Assembly: GCA_013396525.1 (NCBI GenBank)
Contig: VWYX01000621.1
Location: 372,001-436,000 of the forward strand
Reading direction: 5' to 3'
Origin: Chaetorhynchus papuensis
Taxonomy: Eukaryota; Chordata; Aves; Passeriformes; Rhipiduridae
Length of the DNA: 64,000 nucleotides
This document shows, piece after piece, positions 39,952 to 54,960 of the stretch. A program made the position numbers and the translations under genes. Within the stretch, counting starts at the first letter, position 1, and each line of letters begins with the position of its first letter. The notes beneath the pieces were generated by a model, which saw only the letters and a list, made by a program, of their open reading frames with translations, made no database searches and had not been told where the DNA came from.

Positions 39952-42547
39952 TCTTTTACATAAGAGATAATATATAGATACACATACACACATCATGTGC
40001 ATATACACACCCCCTTATGACTGAGTGCCCCAATAATCAATAGCTTTGACATGCTGAAGTATGTAAATAAATCAAAACTAGATGAAGTTTACACCAAGAC
40101 ACCAATCCCCCAAAATTCAAGAGGTCCTAACTGTTCAACAGAAGTACAAAAATCAGGTGAAATCCACAGTCTGCAGTGAATTTAGAAGAGCAATTTTATA
40201 CCAAGCAACAAGTATATCCTCATCAATCCCTACACTATCTCAAACCACAGGTTACTAAGTGTTAATAAATAAAGATCTTAACTACCTGCAATAACTACAA
40301 ATTAGACACTAATCTCCCCTGCCCAAGTAGAGAAGATGAATCATTTTCTAGTAATTCCACATCAACAGCAAATTACAAATTTAAAATATTCACTGGTCAC
40401 AGAATTCAGTTAGATTTTTCCTATCCTGAATTCTCCCAATCAGCTTCAAAATGAAAATGAAGGTATCTTTGCACTGAGAAAAGCACATGATTTAAAATAA
40501 TATAAAACACAAGCTAAACAATGCATAGCTACCCAGAAGACATTTTTGCATTCAAACATGAAGTTTAATACCAAAAAATTCAATTGCAGAAGACAGTATT
40601 ACTCCAGTATAATAATCTGTGGTGCTAAACATCACTCATACCTATTATATGTCAGTTCATGAACACATTTGCTTTGAAACTCTTTCAAAAAGGTTGGGCA
40701 GCAGATACGCTTCCTGGCACAAAAGCAAAACACTGTAAAACAAACAGAATATCTGCAACAGTGTGTCTAGAACACCCTTGACTGTCATAGTAAACCAAAG
40801 CAGGGTGGAGAAAAGACAGTGCAAGAGCAAGGTAGGTCAAAAGACAAAGTTAGAATCAGCCAGCTAGAAAGTAGTCAGAAAAAAGATGCAAGAAAAGGGA
40901 AGGCAGGGCCACAGAGCCTGAACTGACAAAGGAACTGCAGCTTAGAAAGTTGTAAATGTGAACCTTAAGAAATCAGGTGACTTTAGCAGACATCAGGGAC
41001 ATGAAAAGCTTAAAATTTAAGTGGTTTCTGAATGCTTTAGGATAAGGCTTTATAGATGCAGAAGCTAAATCTACTGCTGTAGGTGAAATTTAATAGTTTC
41101 TTACCTGTTAAACACAAAAGTTTTTAAAAGTTAAAAAATCAGTTTTGTATTCTCTCAGGCTTCTTGCCCATTACAGGGTATCCTGGCAACAGCAAAAAAA
41201 TCTTTCAATCTACAGTACTAGCAGATTAGCAGGACTGAATTAGCATTGAATTAGATGGAGATTTCTTCCTACAACGAAAAAAAAAATTGTATAATTTAAT
41301 ATTGTTAATAGGTTCTATTCAATAGCTCGACAACTGCATGAACACTAAGGACTGTTTTGCAACAAGTACCACAAATGAACAGAGGAAGGAAACAACTCTC
41401 TAGGAAGAAAAGTGTCAGTTCAGCAGAGCGTACACTGAAAATAAAATCAAAAGCAGCATGTCATCTGAAATACCTATTTACTTTTAAACCAATTTTGACA
41501 TTTCCCTCCATTTTAGGGAGTCAGAGGAAGAAACTTCTTTGTCTCACTGAAATGAAACTGCCTTTATAATCTGCACTTTACTGAAATCTAACATAAATCC
41601 AGATTTAAAAAAAACCCAAAAACCTATTAGCCATTTCCCGTAAAGTAACATCTTCAGATCTGGAAGATCTGAAATACCCATTACTAGAGCTTTCTGCAGT
41701 AGGTTTTTTCCCATCTTCATAACTACTCCCTTATATTAATATGTCATTTATCCACAAACCTGCTCAAAAATAAACTAAGAAGCATTAAGAATGCCTGTTA
41801 TGCCAGCACAAGTCTATAAAGACTTCATCCACTTTCAATCTGAAAACAGGCCAACTTGGAAAAAACCAACACGGACCACATCCAGGCTTCCAATGCAACA
41901 AGGTGAATTAAGACAGCATTCAGTCATCATTGTGAAAATCTCTACTTTTGATAGTTTAATGTTACTTTGCTTTACACTGGAGGAATTAAAGAGCTCCATT
42001 AGATATCCTTAACTGGCTTCAGAGTGACACTCACCTGTCTGTGCTTTAGTCAATACCAAACAGGCAAGAAAAAGCATCCTACCAATTCATTTTTCTTCCA
42101 ATTAGCTGTTTGTAGTAGTTGCAGAAACAATTTCTAAAACAAAAATTCACCTTCACTTTCCACCAGTTTGAGGGGCTTTTCGACTTTGCTTTTTAACACA
42201 GGTTTCAAGCAAGACAATACTTTGGTTTCCTTTGGGAACATCGGTAATATTGTTTATGGAAAATAAAGTACTAGCACCTAAGAAGGGGAGCAAAATTAGT
42301 AGCATGTTTATTAACTCAGGTCAGTGACTACCCAGTGCTGGCTGATAAGCTCTGCTATCAGTTTGCCACAAATATATCTTCAGCTAAAAAACCCAAACTA
42401 TTCACCACAAAAGCATTTCAAGTATTCTGCCAAAGAGATGAGTGATTTAATTTTACACCTTCCATGTTAAAGATAAGGAGCTGTGTCTTCAAAGCTGCTT
42501 TTTGATCTTTGCAGGTGATTTAACAGATGATCTCTGTCAACCTAAAG

Positions 42548-42600
42548 ATCATAGGTTCAAAGAATAGCTTGGGTTGGAAAGGACCTTAAAGAAAATTTCT
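42548..42600 (-). mobile_element. Short CR1 3'-end remnant in intron 1
   Basis: The plus strand reads atcataggttcaaagaatag, then gggttggaaaggacctta, the reverse complement of a CR1 3' terminus. Only about 50 bp are recognisable. Confidence 0.65.
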
Positions 42601-43780
42601 CAGGTTATTTTAGTAACCAACATACACATGAACTGAAGCTCAGTGTAATAACACTGACCATAGTTCTCCTACAGGTCTTTTAAACGCATTTTTTCACCTG
42701 CAGACCTTCAGGTCTACATGGCTGACAGACCTGCCAATCCCCTGTGAGTCAAGTGATGAACCAGAGCAGAAAAAACAAACAAGTTTCCTGGACTCAGTTC
42801 ACTTTACTGAAGTTTTCTAGGTTATTGCTTCTGCATTTTAAAAGCATACCTACGTTCCTGAGCAGAGCTCTGAAACGGGAGAGAACATCACTTCCTCAAT
42901 TATGTCATGTGGAAACAAAGTAAGAAGCCTGTGTAGCTTAATGTACTTTCTGAAGAGTTTACACATTTTTGAGATCCACAGATTTTAATTGCTAGTAGAA
43001 CTATCCAAAAGAAAACCACTATTATTACCCCCCTTACAAGGATGTCTTTGTTATTTCTCTACCCTGCTTTCTGTTTGAAAACTTCAGTGTCTAAATACCA
43101 TTGTCTAGCACCAGAACAGCTGGCTTCTGAATTCAATATAGTAGGATTACATAGTAAATTAGAGACACCAATGTAATCAAAATTAGCAAGATACTTGGAG
43201 TGCATGTATTATAGCATACCCTATGAAGGGTGTGCCACCAGAACCCTGCTCTGGTCAATCAGGACTTTTTCAGTCCACCTCAGAATCTGCAAGAATAGAG
43301 AAGCTGAACTTCCACTAAGTGGTACAGATGATTTATTGGCTCAGACTGTTCCTCTCTGCAGCACAGATTAGGTATTACATTATGAAAAAAGGGACAAACC
43401 CCCCTCCCCCCAAACCCATAGGAGTTCTTTCCATAAAATAATATTTAAAAAAGGAATCACCTGACTGGATAAGGTTCAAGTCTATTTAAATCTGACTTTC
43501 CTACATCCAGGGATAGCTTACATTCAGCAGTAGTTCAGCCAGGTTAATACGATCCTGTCATGAAGAAGTATCAAATGATGGAAGGTCAAAACTTTAGACC
43601 TGAAGGTAACATGCAAAGGCAGGATGAAGTATTGTCATGTGTACGTACATATTGCATTCAAACACAGAACTATGAAGACTCATCATCACAACTAGGACCA
43701 CATCCATGTTCATGTTTATCTGATATATCCAGAAAATAAAGCAAAGCACAATCACCCAGGGTAGGATCCATCTTCACATG

Positions 43781-44312
43781 AAAAATTCTTGGACTTGTTC
43801 TGGCCCAGAGAGGTGACAGAAGTAAAGTCTGTTTTAAGTATTACCTAACAAACTTTGTTTACACATTTTTACATCACAGAAATTAACCACTATGTGACCA
43901 GTTGCCATAAAGAGGACTAAACTAATTTTATTAATGCTGCATTAACTGGGCCATGTCAGTTTCTAAAACCATTCCCATGCATCTCTATTGGCCCAAACAC
44001 TGAAACTACAAAAGTGTCCCTACTAAGAGAAACCAAAGCAACATTTGTGCATCCTGGTAAAAAAGTGCAAGAACTGCAAGCTGCTGAATAGTGCTGCTCT
44101 TACAGTAATTCACTGCATGCATTAACTTATATAACTTACTATACTGAAATAAAGTTGTTACATAAGCCTGACAAAACCACTAGCAGAACACCAGCATCTC
44201 TTCTGGAACAATAAGGGTCTGGACTACAATTAATAAAGGGAAGCACAGGGCAGGGTATGGTTTATGGTTAGTTCTATCACCTCTCTGGGCCAGAACAAGT
44301 CCAAGAATTTTT
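43781..44312. repeat. Perfect 36-bp inverted repeat with 460-bp spacer (intron 1)
   Basis: Arm 43781-43816 (starts aaaaattcttggacttgttc) is exactly the reverse complement of arm 44277-44312. One mismatch further in, four more bases pair, giving 40 of 41. No clear target-site duplication flanks it and the spacer encodes nothing recognisable. It could be a non-autonomous DNA transposon with terminal inverted repeats, or a template-switch product. Confidence 0.85.
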
Positions 44313-47300
44313 ATGCAACACACATACAACAGCTGAAGCACAAAATAGTAGATTTTTTCCCTTCTTCCACTACCTTACTGGCCCAGAAAGACCCCCAGTG
44401 AAATTACAGTCTAGCAATACAATGCTGTTTAACGCTATATTAAGGCAGAGCGCGGTGAAATCGTAATTTAAGATTCAGCATTGCTCCTTACCACAACTCT
44501 TCAAATGTCAGGTGAGAAAAATCAAAGTAATGTGCACTCCTCAGAACACTTGTGTCTTAGGGCTTACTACACAATCAGGAACATCTCTTCCCAAAAACTT
44601 TTAAGCAACCCCTTGGACAGATGGTTCTCAAAGAAACTTGACCTGAAAGTATTGTCCACAACCATCTTTTTGGTAGTGGTGAGAGCCAAAGGGCCAAGAC
44701 ATTGCTTTATCTGAACTAGTCTAGAATTCTCACTTGTGAACTAATTAAGTTTACAGAAAAATCTTCATGATAACCAAGACAATTTTTAAACACTAAGAAG
44801 CATCTCAGGTCAGGACTTACTTAAACTTTGAATGCTTTGGCTATCAGTTCCCAACACCTTGCTTAGAGGATACATTTGTATGCTGAAATGACACCATCCA
44901 CACTCAGAATGAGGATAAGGATTGAAATTCCTCACACTCTCTTACAGGAGTGCTTTAGGATGCTAAATCAGCTTATGCAAAGCAGCTCAGTTCTACCCCT
45001 TGCTGTGCAGTCACCCTCTGTTGGCTCCCCAACACTGATGAAACTTCTGCCAAGACATTTCCAAATGAAAAAAACTACTCCAAAAGTGGCAAATGCAGGA
45101 GGAAGAAGGGGAAGGAGTTTTTCTGCCACGTCTATGGGCTGAAACAGCTCAAAGGGTCTGTCAATCACCAGGGCCAGTGCTGCCAAGGAAGAAGGAACAC
45201 ACCATCAGTGCAATCAGGATCTGACTCTTCCGTCTTTGTCCTAAATTATATCACCTCAAGCCTGCTCAGGATTGCAGAGTAAAAGTTCTCCTGAATCAGG
45301 TAAATAAGAAGGGTAATGTTGAATTTGGACAATTCAACATCAGTTCTACTGTTGTCTCAACTAGCTGATAATTTGCAAGTGTAAATGAGTCCTGAATTCC
45401 TGTTACTACTCTGGAAACGCAAAAAACCCCAGTAATACTGACTCGCTGCTTTAGCAGTAAACTTAACCTTTTTGTTTGAACATTTTAGAAACAACTAGTG
45501 CAACTTAAAGACACAACTTCAAGTTGAAAGGCATGAATTTCACCAGAGGTTTCTTTTTTTAAGCATGTGTTCTATTCTGTTCACTGTAGTAGTTCAAAGA
45601 GAGCATGGATTTGGATTTTTTTTTCCTCAAGTTCATCCTCGTATTCCCCTTGTGGATTAGACCTTGAAAGTTGGACACAAATCAAATTTTTAGGCACATA
45701 AAAAATACATGGCGGTAAAAGAAAGCTACTTCAGCAACTTCTAACCAGGACACCAGTGTTTTTTCTGTAGAGACAGTGCATTCATATCTGCTATTTGCTT
45801 TCTTTTCTTCATGCAAAATCCCAGTCTTGTTAAAAAAATACTTAAAGACCATTTAGAGTTCAGAAATGGAAGTCGGCAGCTTCTAGGAGCACATCAGTGT
45901 TTTGCCTCCTGAAGGTCCAGTCAGCTACAGCTGCTGCCAGAACTGGAGCAGACTCTTGCATTAAGGTAACAACTTCAAAATTAAAGCCAAAGCAGTTTGT
46001 AACTTCTTGCTTAACTCTTCACTTTCATTAAAGGTTTCTGGAACCTGTTGTTCAGGTAACGTGATTTTCATTGCAAGTTACATGAACTACACCAGTTAAA
46101 GGCTGTGGGCAGGAGTGTCTTCCTGGTTTTCCTCATACTAAGCTTTACAAAACAATTAAAATAAGTTTTGACAGCTGCAAGTTCTCAAGTTCTTTTAATT
46201 ATGATATCAAGAAATGCTATCTTATCCTGAAAAAACTGACAGAACTATTCAACCCACCCTACATGCATACAGAAGATAAATATTCCCCTAATGACAGAAT
46301 CATAAACATGTTTTGCTTTTCAAAATGAAAGTTAAAATCCCTAACACTCTTCAAAGTGTTCAGATCCAACATCATGAAAAGTAGAAGATATTTCTTCTTC
46401 TAATCTTTAATTTAAACCAGTTAAAACATCTTTTATTTTTATTTGCTCTTGGGGGAAGACTACTAAATTGACTTTATTTATCAAACAGCTTAGGCCCCAT
46501 CTATACTTTTTTCCTACAATCCCAGTATTTTCAAGTTCAACAGTACAATCCCTAGGACAAAAGTAGAAAAGTTCTTCCAGTGCCAAGCAAGAGAAATAAA
46601 ACACAGAAGCAGCACTTAGATACAAGTGGAGTGATGCTACTTTAGCATATTCACTTCTCTAGATTTTAGTATCTGCATTTAGCAAAATATTTCAGTGACA
46701 CTTGGAATCTTCCCCAGCCTAGTGCCCACCTTACAGCTTTATTTGAGCCTTTAACCAAGCAAGAACACTCTACTTTCCTTCACAAAACATACTCTATATA
46801 TCCGGGGAAAATAGTCTATACAACAATTTCCCCACCTCCGCAGACATCCTGAGGGTGAAGGTAAGTACTTAGAAAAGAAAAATATTTTAATACATATGAA
46901 ATGTCAATTAAGTACTTGATGCCAAAGAAATTAATTTATCACTCAAAGAGTAAGACAGCTGAATAGTGACTCAATATCCTCCTTCTGTAATACAGAATGC
47001 TATGAAGACAACAGTCTAATGTTACTTAAACAGCAAGCATTAAAAAAGCATGACCAGCTTTACTTTTCTGAGAAACTCATCCTAGAAAACTAAGAAAATA
47101 CTGCTCTGAATGGGAAGATTTCACCAAATCTCACCTACATAAGTTTAATGAATTACTATCATTTTTATTTAGGTACATGCAAAAATATGTTCTAGAAAAG
47201 AAATCAGAAACCCAGCAAAATAATGAAATTTAAGTGCAAAAAGCCTTCCCAGTGAAGTCTGAAGGGGCTATTAAGTTAATGCTATCTTTCTTTCCCATTC

Positions 47301-48953
47301 CCCAGTCCCCCAGACAATTTACAGTTTGGAGGCTCCAGTAATGTGAGTTTAGCCAATGCTGTGCTTTTACAAATCACACACGGAGAGCAATTACACGACA
47401 CGTCTTCAAGCACAGGTGACTCTGGTGTCTCAACTGAACAGAAGTAATGCTTTCATCACAGAACTCTTCTATTTTGCTGGACAATACTACAAAAATCAAG
47501 ACTAAGACTGCCTAACAGAATAAGCTGCCTTCTTCCAAGTGCAACACTCACCCTAGTTTAAGGGAAAAAAAGCTGAGGTTCCATAAAAAAAAAGCCTAAC
47601 CAACTGTTTTCCCCGTGATCTTCAAAATAATCTTTTTTAAATTCTACTTCAAAGCTTCTCTCTGGAGCATCCGAAGAGTACATTTGTTTGAGTGTCTTTC
47701 AGAATTCTGCCACAGTTGCAAGTGGCAACTATGGGGCAAGACTGTCTCAAAGATTTAGCAGCAGTTCTTAATAATACTGTTTCCAAAGGGTGATTAGTCT
47801 ACATTTTTACACTGAGTGATCATCAGTTGTGCAATACCATAAGGACGCTAGTATGCACTGGCAAACCGAGTTTTAAAAAGCCATTCAAGCAATGTGCCAT
47901 AGTTAAGGGACACAGTGTCCTTTTGAAATGACCCTTCCTTCAACTGGCTGTTTTCTCTTTCATTTTCTTTGTGCCCTTTCAAGAGAAGGCTACCACACAG
48001 TAACTCGCCACAATACTTACTGCATCCATTCCTTCCTACAAGTTCTTTCTCTTAATACCAATATATCTGCCAACAGTTTTCTCCGCTGCAGGAAGGGCCT
48101 CAACTCTCACCAAGTGTTACTTTACTAACTAGGAATTACTAACCACACACTGTTAAAACTAATCCAAATGCAAGACTGAAAACAGCACTGATAGGTTATA
48201 GTTACAGAAAACTACAGTGATACTTCTGTGCCCTACACCTACTCAAGGGATTTAAAGCATAAAGTTTCAAAGAAACCAAGCTATTTAAAATGCAAGCTCA
48301 GAATTTAAAATGGTATTTATTACAGCATTACATGATAAAGCCCTAAAGAGAAATACCCTGCTGAGCTGAAGACTCAGAAATCAATTTACTTAAGACCTGA
48401 ACTTAAGTCTTCTATCCTTTTCAGTAACATTTAGGGTTCCACACAGACTTTTGTCAAGATAGTCTTATTACCATTCCAAAAAGTCAAGTTACTACTATGC
48501 CAAGTGGCACAGAAATTAACTTAGTTTGAAATGCCTTAAAGTCTAAAACAAGACTTCTTAGGTGGTTTCACTCAATGTTCACTACCTACAATAATCTTTT
48601 TAAAAATTATAGACATTTGGATAACCTATAATCCCTTCTTCTTATGAGGATGAGATCAGTACCATATTACAAATTTTAATTGTCTCAATAAATAATTTCA
48701 TTCCTCGCTGCATAGGACTACAACTTCAACATGGGAGGAAAAAAAAACTAACTCCACTGCATTCTAATCTCCAGCTTTGTGGCTAGAAATGCAAGTTAAA
48801 CTGAAGAATTCTGAAGTCCAGAGGAGAGGAAGACTGGACCAGCGCATTTCAAAGAAAACAATCTTGTACAAGTATTAACATCATTGCTTTCTGTTATGCC
48901 CTAAAAAGCATCCAGTTTCCCATAGTGAAAAACATCTGCAGGTGTTTCCTATA

Positions 48954-48972
48954 TTAAATAAATAAATAAATA
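48954..48972 (+). repeat. TAAA microsatellite (short)
   Basis: Four to five TAAA units in intron 1. Confidence 0.75.
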
Positions 48973-51900
48973 CATAAACCCCATGGGTTTTCCAGACTTT
49001 GAATCTTTTTTCACAGACACCCTCATACATAAAAGATTCAGAATTATTCTTGTCTGCCTTCAATATCCTATCTCTCCAATTCCATTCTGGGCAACTAAAT
49101 TCCCTAGTCAATAACCAAGGCATTAGGGATTAATTTATATTTATAACTTGCATTTTTGCAAATTATAAATTTGCATTTTTGAAGCAGAGCATCCAAGCCA
49201 AGTGTAGCTGGTACTCAGTTCAGCTATGTTTAAGTTCTTTGTTTTTTGTTCTCAAGTAATACTTAAGTACAGCAGGAGGGCATATTGTAACAGGCAGTCA
49301 CAGGAAAAAAAAAGTGCCAATCTATGACTGAAGTCATACTAAGACAACTGCACCTGGCACAACTACTGAGTAATTAAAGCACTCAAGCATTAATGGGTTG
49401 AGAAGAATAAAGTTGCAAGTTCAGTATTCAATCACATATTATTCATATCAGAAAAATTTGTAAACTTCTGTATTGTGACTCTAGAAGAGAGCCTTAGGCC
49501 TTAGAGTACAGGCAAGCAGCCTGAAAAGACACACTTAGTTTTTTATGTTGATCATTAAGAAATGCAGACCTCTCATTAATGTTACCTTTACTATCTCCTT
49601 TATCAAACAAATTTCCCTAAATACAATGTTCAATGAACAATTTTTTGCTATTTAGATGTGGCTTAAAGCTGTAACAAAGAGCCCATCATCAGCATCAAGT
49701 ACACGCAGAGAAGGAGCCTCTGATAAATGCTCGCTAGTCACAGCCATGAGGGAGAACTGATACTTCATAGCCAGTTCACTGTACCTTTTACAGCTGCCCC
49801 TCACAGACAGGAAAAAACACCTACATGCCCTTACCCCTCAAAGCTGCCATGATTAGTGACAAACTCCTTCTTTGCAATAGCCAGAAAGAACAGGAAGACA
49901 AACATGGCCAATGGGAACAAAACCCCTGTGCTGTTGCAACCTCTAGGTGCACTTGCATCTGGACTGACCAACATTGACATGAAATGGACGTTGGGTTCCT
50001 AGAGAAAGGAGATGCTCACATCAGCAGGAACCCCTCTACCTAAAAGTGGGTCTGTTCGTGCCACCACCACAGCTTTTAACTGTCTCTAAACTTTCCATCC
50101 TTTTCCAAGAAGTTTGGTGACAACAGCTAAAGTTGTCAAATGTAACCTACTACTTTTTATTTTCTAGAAGACTTAGCTTTCAGTTATTTACTGGATATCC
50201 AGCAAGACCATTGAGACAGTAGCAGAAGAAATAACATGAATTCAAATTCTGTAGCTCAAACCAGATCTAAAGTTTGCAGCTGAACTCCTAAGATTGGGGA
50301 CTGGTCAAAGCAGTAGGTGCATGGTAAGCAAGAACAGAATACGGAGAGCCCTACTTCTGCAAATCACAGAAAGAAAGAGTTTTTTCACCAATACCTAACC
50401 TATGATTTTTGCCTTAACGAAACTTACACTAATTGAAAAAACCTAACAAAAAACCCACCATTTTTTCCCCCCACACTAAGTATATTGGAAACACAAGAGT
50501 TGGTTTCCACTATGCTTAGCAAATAGCATTGTATTTTCACCATTTCTATGAGAATCACTAATTGTATAAGCACTCTGCTACAAAGATGCAAAAATCCACC
50601 CTGTGGAGGCAGGCAGCTTATACTCCTTTCACAATGCAAACGCTACTGAAATAATATCAACTTGTAGCGAGGCAAGCCTTGAGAAATATCTGTTACTCCC
50701 TTGTTTTCTGCTCTAACACAAAAGCTCAAACCAGCTACAGTACAATGGAAAATGCAATCATACCTGCACTAGCATTGCCTACAGCCACTGCATAAAGCAC
50801 TACCTGAAGCTTTTAATCTATCAATTAGGTTACTCCCACAAGAGAGAAATGTGCAACACACAACTGAGGATTAGGGTCTTAGGCTTTGCTCTTCTATAAG
50901 AGCATCATGTACATTTACAGAACAGGTTGGGAAATAATGGGATTCGCTTCAAAAACCCACAGCAGAAGTTAAATTTGGACAACAAAATCTTATTTTATAT
51001 ACTGGTACTCAGTTAGAAATCCTGCCAAAGGTCACTCAAGAAGGGAATTCGCCCACTGTGTAACAGGGCTGGGAGACCTGGGATTCACTTTTGTAATTAA
51101 CAATCAGAATGCTTTTGGTACTGAAATAGCTCTTCTAGAATGTATTAAATAAACTCTGAAACTACTTTTTACTAAAGTATCTGAAGTTTTCATCCTCCAT
51201 CCCAACTATGCTTTGTTGCTAAACTGGAAATGCCATGGCCATTTCTCAAGCCTCACCCAGGACGGGCCTGCGCATCATTAAAAGGCATTAAGAGATTTCT
51301 TCACGTTTTAAAAGCATCTTTTGGCACAGGTGACAAGAGGCAGCCTATGGTGTTCCAGTGCTCATTTTCAAGAAGGCCCAGTGGACACAGGCCAGAGACC
51401 ACTAGGCCATGTACGCCACCTCTTTACAGATGCCCAACTTGAACTGCATAAATGTTTGGAATCATCTCATTCAAAATGAAATAGGATAAAGTTTTAAGAA
51501 TGTTCCAAGGAAACTAATCAATCCTCAAATCTCACCACTGGGCAGTTTCTGCTTGCGCACACACACATTTTTTTACTCTCCTCTTTTACTCTCCTTCCCT
51601 TCATTAATCAAATCCCCACTATGCATCTCCCAGGCACTCTTAGCCATTCTGCCAACATGCCTAACAACATAAATCTCCCCTCCAGTGGATTGTGTTACAG
51701 CTTCACTGGTCTATAAGGTTGTATGCTGAAGTGCTTTTGGTATTCTTTTCCAAAGCTGGCATGCAACATATCCCACAGATTTGCTACTGAGCATTTCAAG
51801 TTTAAGAGGAAAAGATACATCCATTTAACAGGATTAAGAGATGACTATATGAACTAACTGCAAGAAAAAAGAGAAGTCAAAGGGTTAGGTGGGAACTTTT

Positions 51901-54900
51901 TCACCTATTCCAAATCACATATACCATTTCAAACGTGCTTTTTGACATGTTATGGAAGTTCTTAAATAATCAAGGGTCACGAAAAGTCTTGTATTTCATA
52001 CCAACAACTTTTTGCCAACATTGTGTGAAGAGCTATTCCACAAACAGGAAAGCTTAAATCACGTCTTCCCAATCTTTTCAAGTCACTCTATCCCATTTCC
52101 TGAGAAGTGTCCCAAACTAGCTATACAGCTGCATATAATATCCAAGAGTAGAAAAATATTTTACTTCAGTTGCTTAGTAGCATATAGTTTCTAAAACAGA
52201 TGCTGGCACCCTGACACACTACAGAAACAATTAAACATGCAACGCAGAGCTTTCAACATGATGTTCATGTTCTCTGTGTATCTTGTCCTTGATCTCTAAG
52301 GCTTGCTTCCCACCCCAAAAATATCAGGATCACTAGTTTCTCAAGTTCTTTGCTCTCTTCCTCCAACTTACCAAAATAAGAAGACACAAGCAAGATATTA
52401 TTTCTCATTTACCTGTACTTGTTTTATTATTGTGAAAAGTGTTGCCAAAAATAATGGCTCTACATCCTGCTCTTAGGATAACCCTATCAGACACCTGGTC
52501 TTCTAGAATTTGGATGTGAGATATTAACTTGAGATAACATAGTATTCCTAAACCTGGCATATGAGATAGTAGAGTACACAGCAAGTTTAAGGATCACAGG
52601 TGAAGGTGCTACTACAAAAGACTAATCTAGAAGGCAGACAGTGTGCTTAAGCCATCCTACCTTACCACAGAAACAGATCACTATGCTCAGACCAGCACCT
52701 CTTCTGCCCAAGCACAAAAGCCATGGCTTCCATAGGCCATAAATTAACTCAGTTACCCGAGAAAAGTGAATGCAAAAATCTCCCACCTACTAAGATGTCC
52801 TGTAGTATGCTGAAACACTGAAGCTAAAAAACGGCTTATTGCAATATAGTTACAAAGGGCAATCTTTAACTGTGGAGTTAAGTACATACTTCAAAGCTTT
52901 TTAAGCACTTAGACAAAACAAGACATTAATGGACAAAGGAGAGTGGAACAGACACTTCTTCAACACATTTCTCCCTTCTGACTGTCCCAATCCCATACTG
53001 GTTGGTTTTGAGCCAGTTCTTCAGCATTTCACAGTACATGCATGTCAAGCTTAACCTGAGTAAATAAGCAAAGATGTTGAGCCATAACAACAGAGTTCAC
53101 TCTCTAAACATCTGCCAATACTAAAGCTACACACACAAATTTCTGCTCTAATACTGCTAAACTCAGGTTCCATTCTACTACTTCACTTGAATTTCACTCC
53201 TGGAACACGATCTGATTCTCTGAGTGGTACGCAGGCTATAGCATCACCTCCTTGAGTGCAAGACAGAAGCACTCTGAAGGAAAAAGTCACTTTTGCTCTT
53301 CACCAACTCGGCAGAAGTGAGCAGTCTGCAGGCAGTATTGTGAAGAGACACATAAACTACTCAGTATCTTTAATTCCATAAGGGAATAACGGCTATCTGA
53401 TTCGTATTTTAAAAAAATTCAAAGCTATGATGCTTACAGTAGTTTACATACAAATCTAACTTGCTTGTAAAGAAGCTGTAATGCACTACCCTACTTAAAG
53501 GCACTCCTGTTAAACAGGTTGCTTTTCCGGAATTTCTAAACTACAATTTTCACTTAACTCAATGTTTTCCTTGTTCATTGTAAACAGACCTCATCGACAG
53601 TTCTTCTGGCTAAAACAGTATTTCCAATTAGTTTTAGAAAATAAATTCCTTTAGTAACTCAAGACGGTGCAGGATTCAATGCCTATGAATTCTGCTTTTC
53701 ACACAGAAAGCAAATAAATGTTCAAATAAAATCATAATGGACAAAATATTTAGTTTAAGTGAACTTAAACAAGCACTTAAAAATACAAATTGTCAAGAAA
53801 AACATGCAGACTGGATATCACTTTTGCATGGCGTCTCATTAGCAATTTACATACTGAAAGGTAGTTCTGCAGTGTTATTTGCTATTCGTATAATAGAGAA
53901 ACACTTGCAAGCTTCACTTAGTCCATGCCTTGCTACTGAAAACACAAAATAAAACAGAGCTAAGTAATCAGTCTTATTAGAATGTCTGTTACACTGGAAA
54001 CAGACCATGAAGTTCAAATAACTGCAGCAATCTTTCTGGAACACTGAAACATAGATACTTCCCATCTTTCAGCATTCCAGAAAAAAAAGCACACAGGTAC
54101 TTGTGCAATCTAAAGACACACTGCACTGTTTGAGTACTTTAGACTCACTCCACTGAAGGACATTTTAAACCTAAGTAATACCTAAGTAACACAATCTTTC
54201 ATTTTTAAGTTGTCAGCATCTCAAGGGATCCCTTCCAAAAACTATCCACCTACTCCTAAATTCTCTCCACTCTTCCACTCAGAACACTTTTTTAAAATAG
54301 CAACACACCCATTCAAAGTATCCCACTGTCCTGACTTAAGTAACATTTATGCTGACAGAAATGATCTTTAGCCTCAATTGCACTTATGTCATACAAGATA
54401 GTCTCATATGACACTAAATAGACTAAAACACTAATTCCCTCTTACACTTTGGAAAGTTCTTAGCAACCAGTACAAAACAAAACCAGAAAAACTGGCAGGT
54501 TCCAAGTGAGATTTTGCCAAACGTATTTAACAGCAGTTAAAGCTTACCCAAACAGTGCTATGCTCTCAAAACACTGTAATTCAAAGAAGCTGCCCTGTTA
54601 AAAAATCCAAAACAACCCAACCGTCCCATCAGAGAGCCCCGCGCGGGACCCAGAGGCAGAAGGGGCGGCGGGCAGGGAGGGCTCCGCGGCGCGGCCCGGC
54701 CTCCCCGCCGCGCCCAGGCCCCCGCGCCCCGCAGCCGCGCCTCGGCCGCTCCGGGCCCCGCGCTGCCGGTGCGAGAGGCCGCGCACGGCCGGCCCCGGCA
54801 GCCCCGCCAGGCCCCGGCCCGGTGCCGCCCGAGCAGCGCCCGGAACCCCCGCACGGCGGTGAGCGGGCGCCAGGCCCGCGCCGCCCCGGAGGAGCCGCCG

Positions 54901-54960
54901 CCGAGGCGCTGCTCCGCTGGAAGCGGCGGAGGAGAAATCGCGGCGCCGTCCCGGCCGTAC

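Larger units (their letters stand above)
33343..54960 (-). other. PPP6R3: PPP6R3 intron 1 (21.6 kb)
   Basis: It separates the CpG-island exon 1 from the ATG exon. The acceptor is certain; the donor (GAG|GTACGG at 54961/54960) is the best candidate only. It contains a CR1 copy (39319-39951), a GC-rich block (38520-39040), a CR1 remnant (42548-42600), the 36-bp inverted repeat (43781-44312) and a small TAAA microsatellite. No coding exon was recognised. Extra non-coding 5' UTR exons cannot be excluded. Confidence 0.75.

Noticed and set aside
44876..45186. Overlapping frames on both strands in intron 1 (possible processed pseudogene)
   Set aside because: No match to a known protein by eye, no poly(A) tail or flanking duplication.
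53737..53952. ATG-started 71-codon plus-strand frame in intron 1
   Set aside because: No recognisable domain, no splice or promoter context; length expected by chance.
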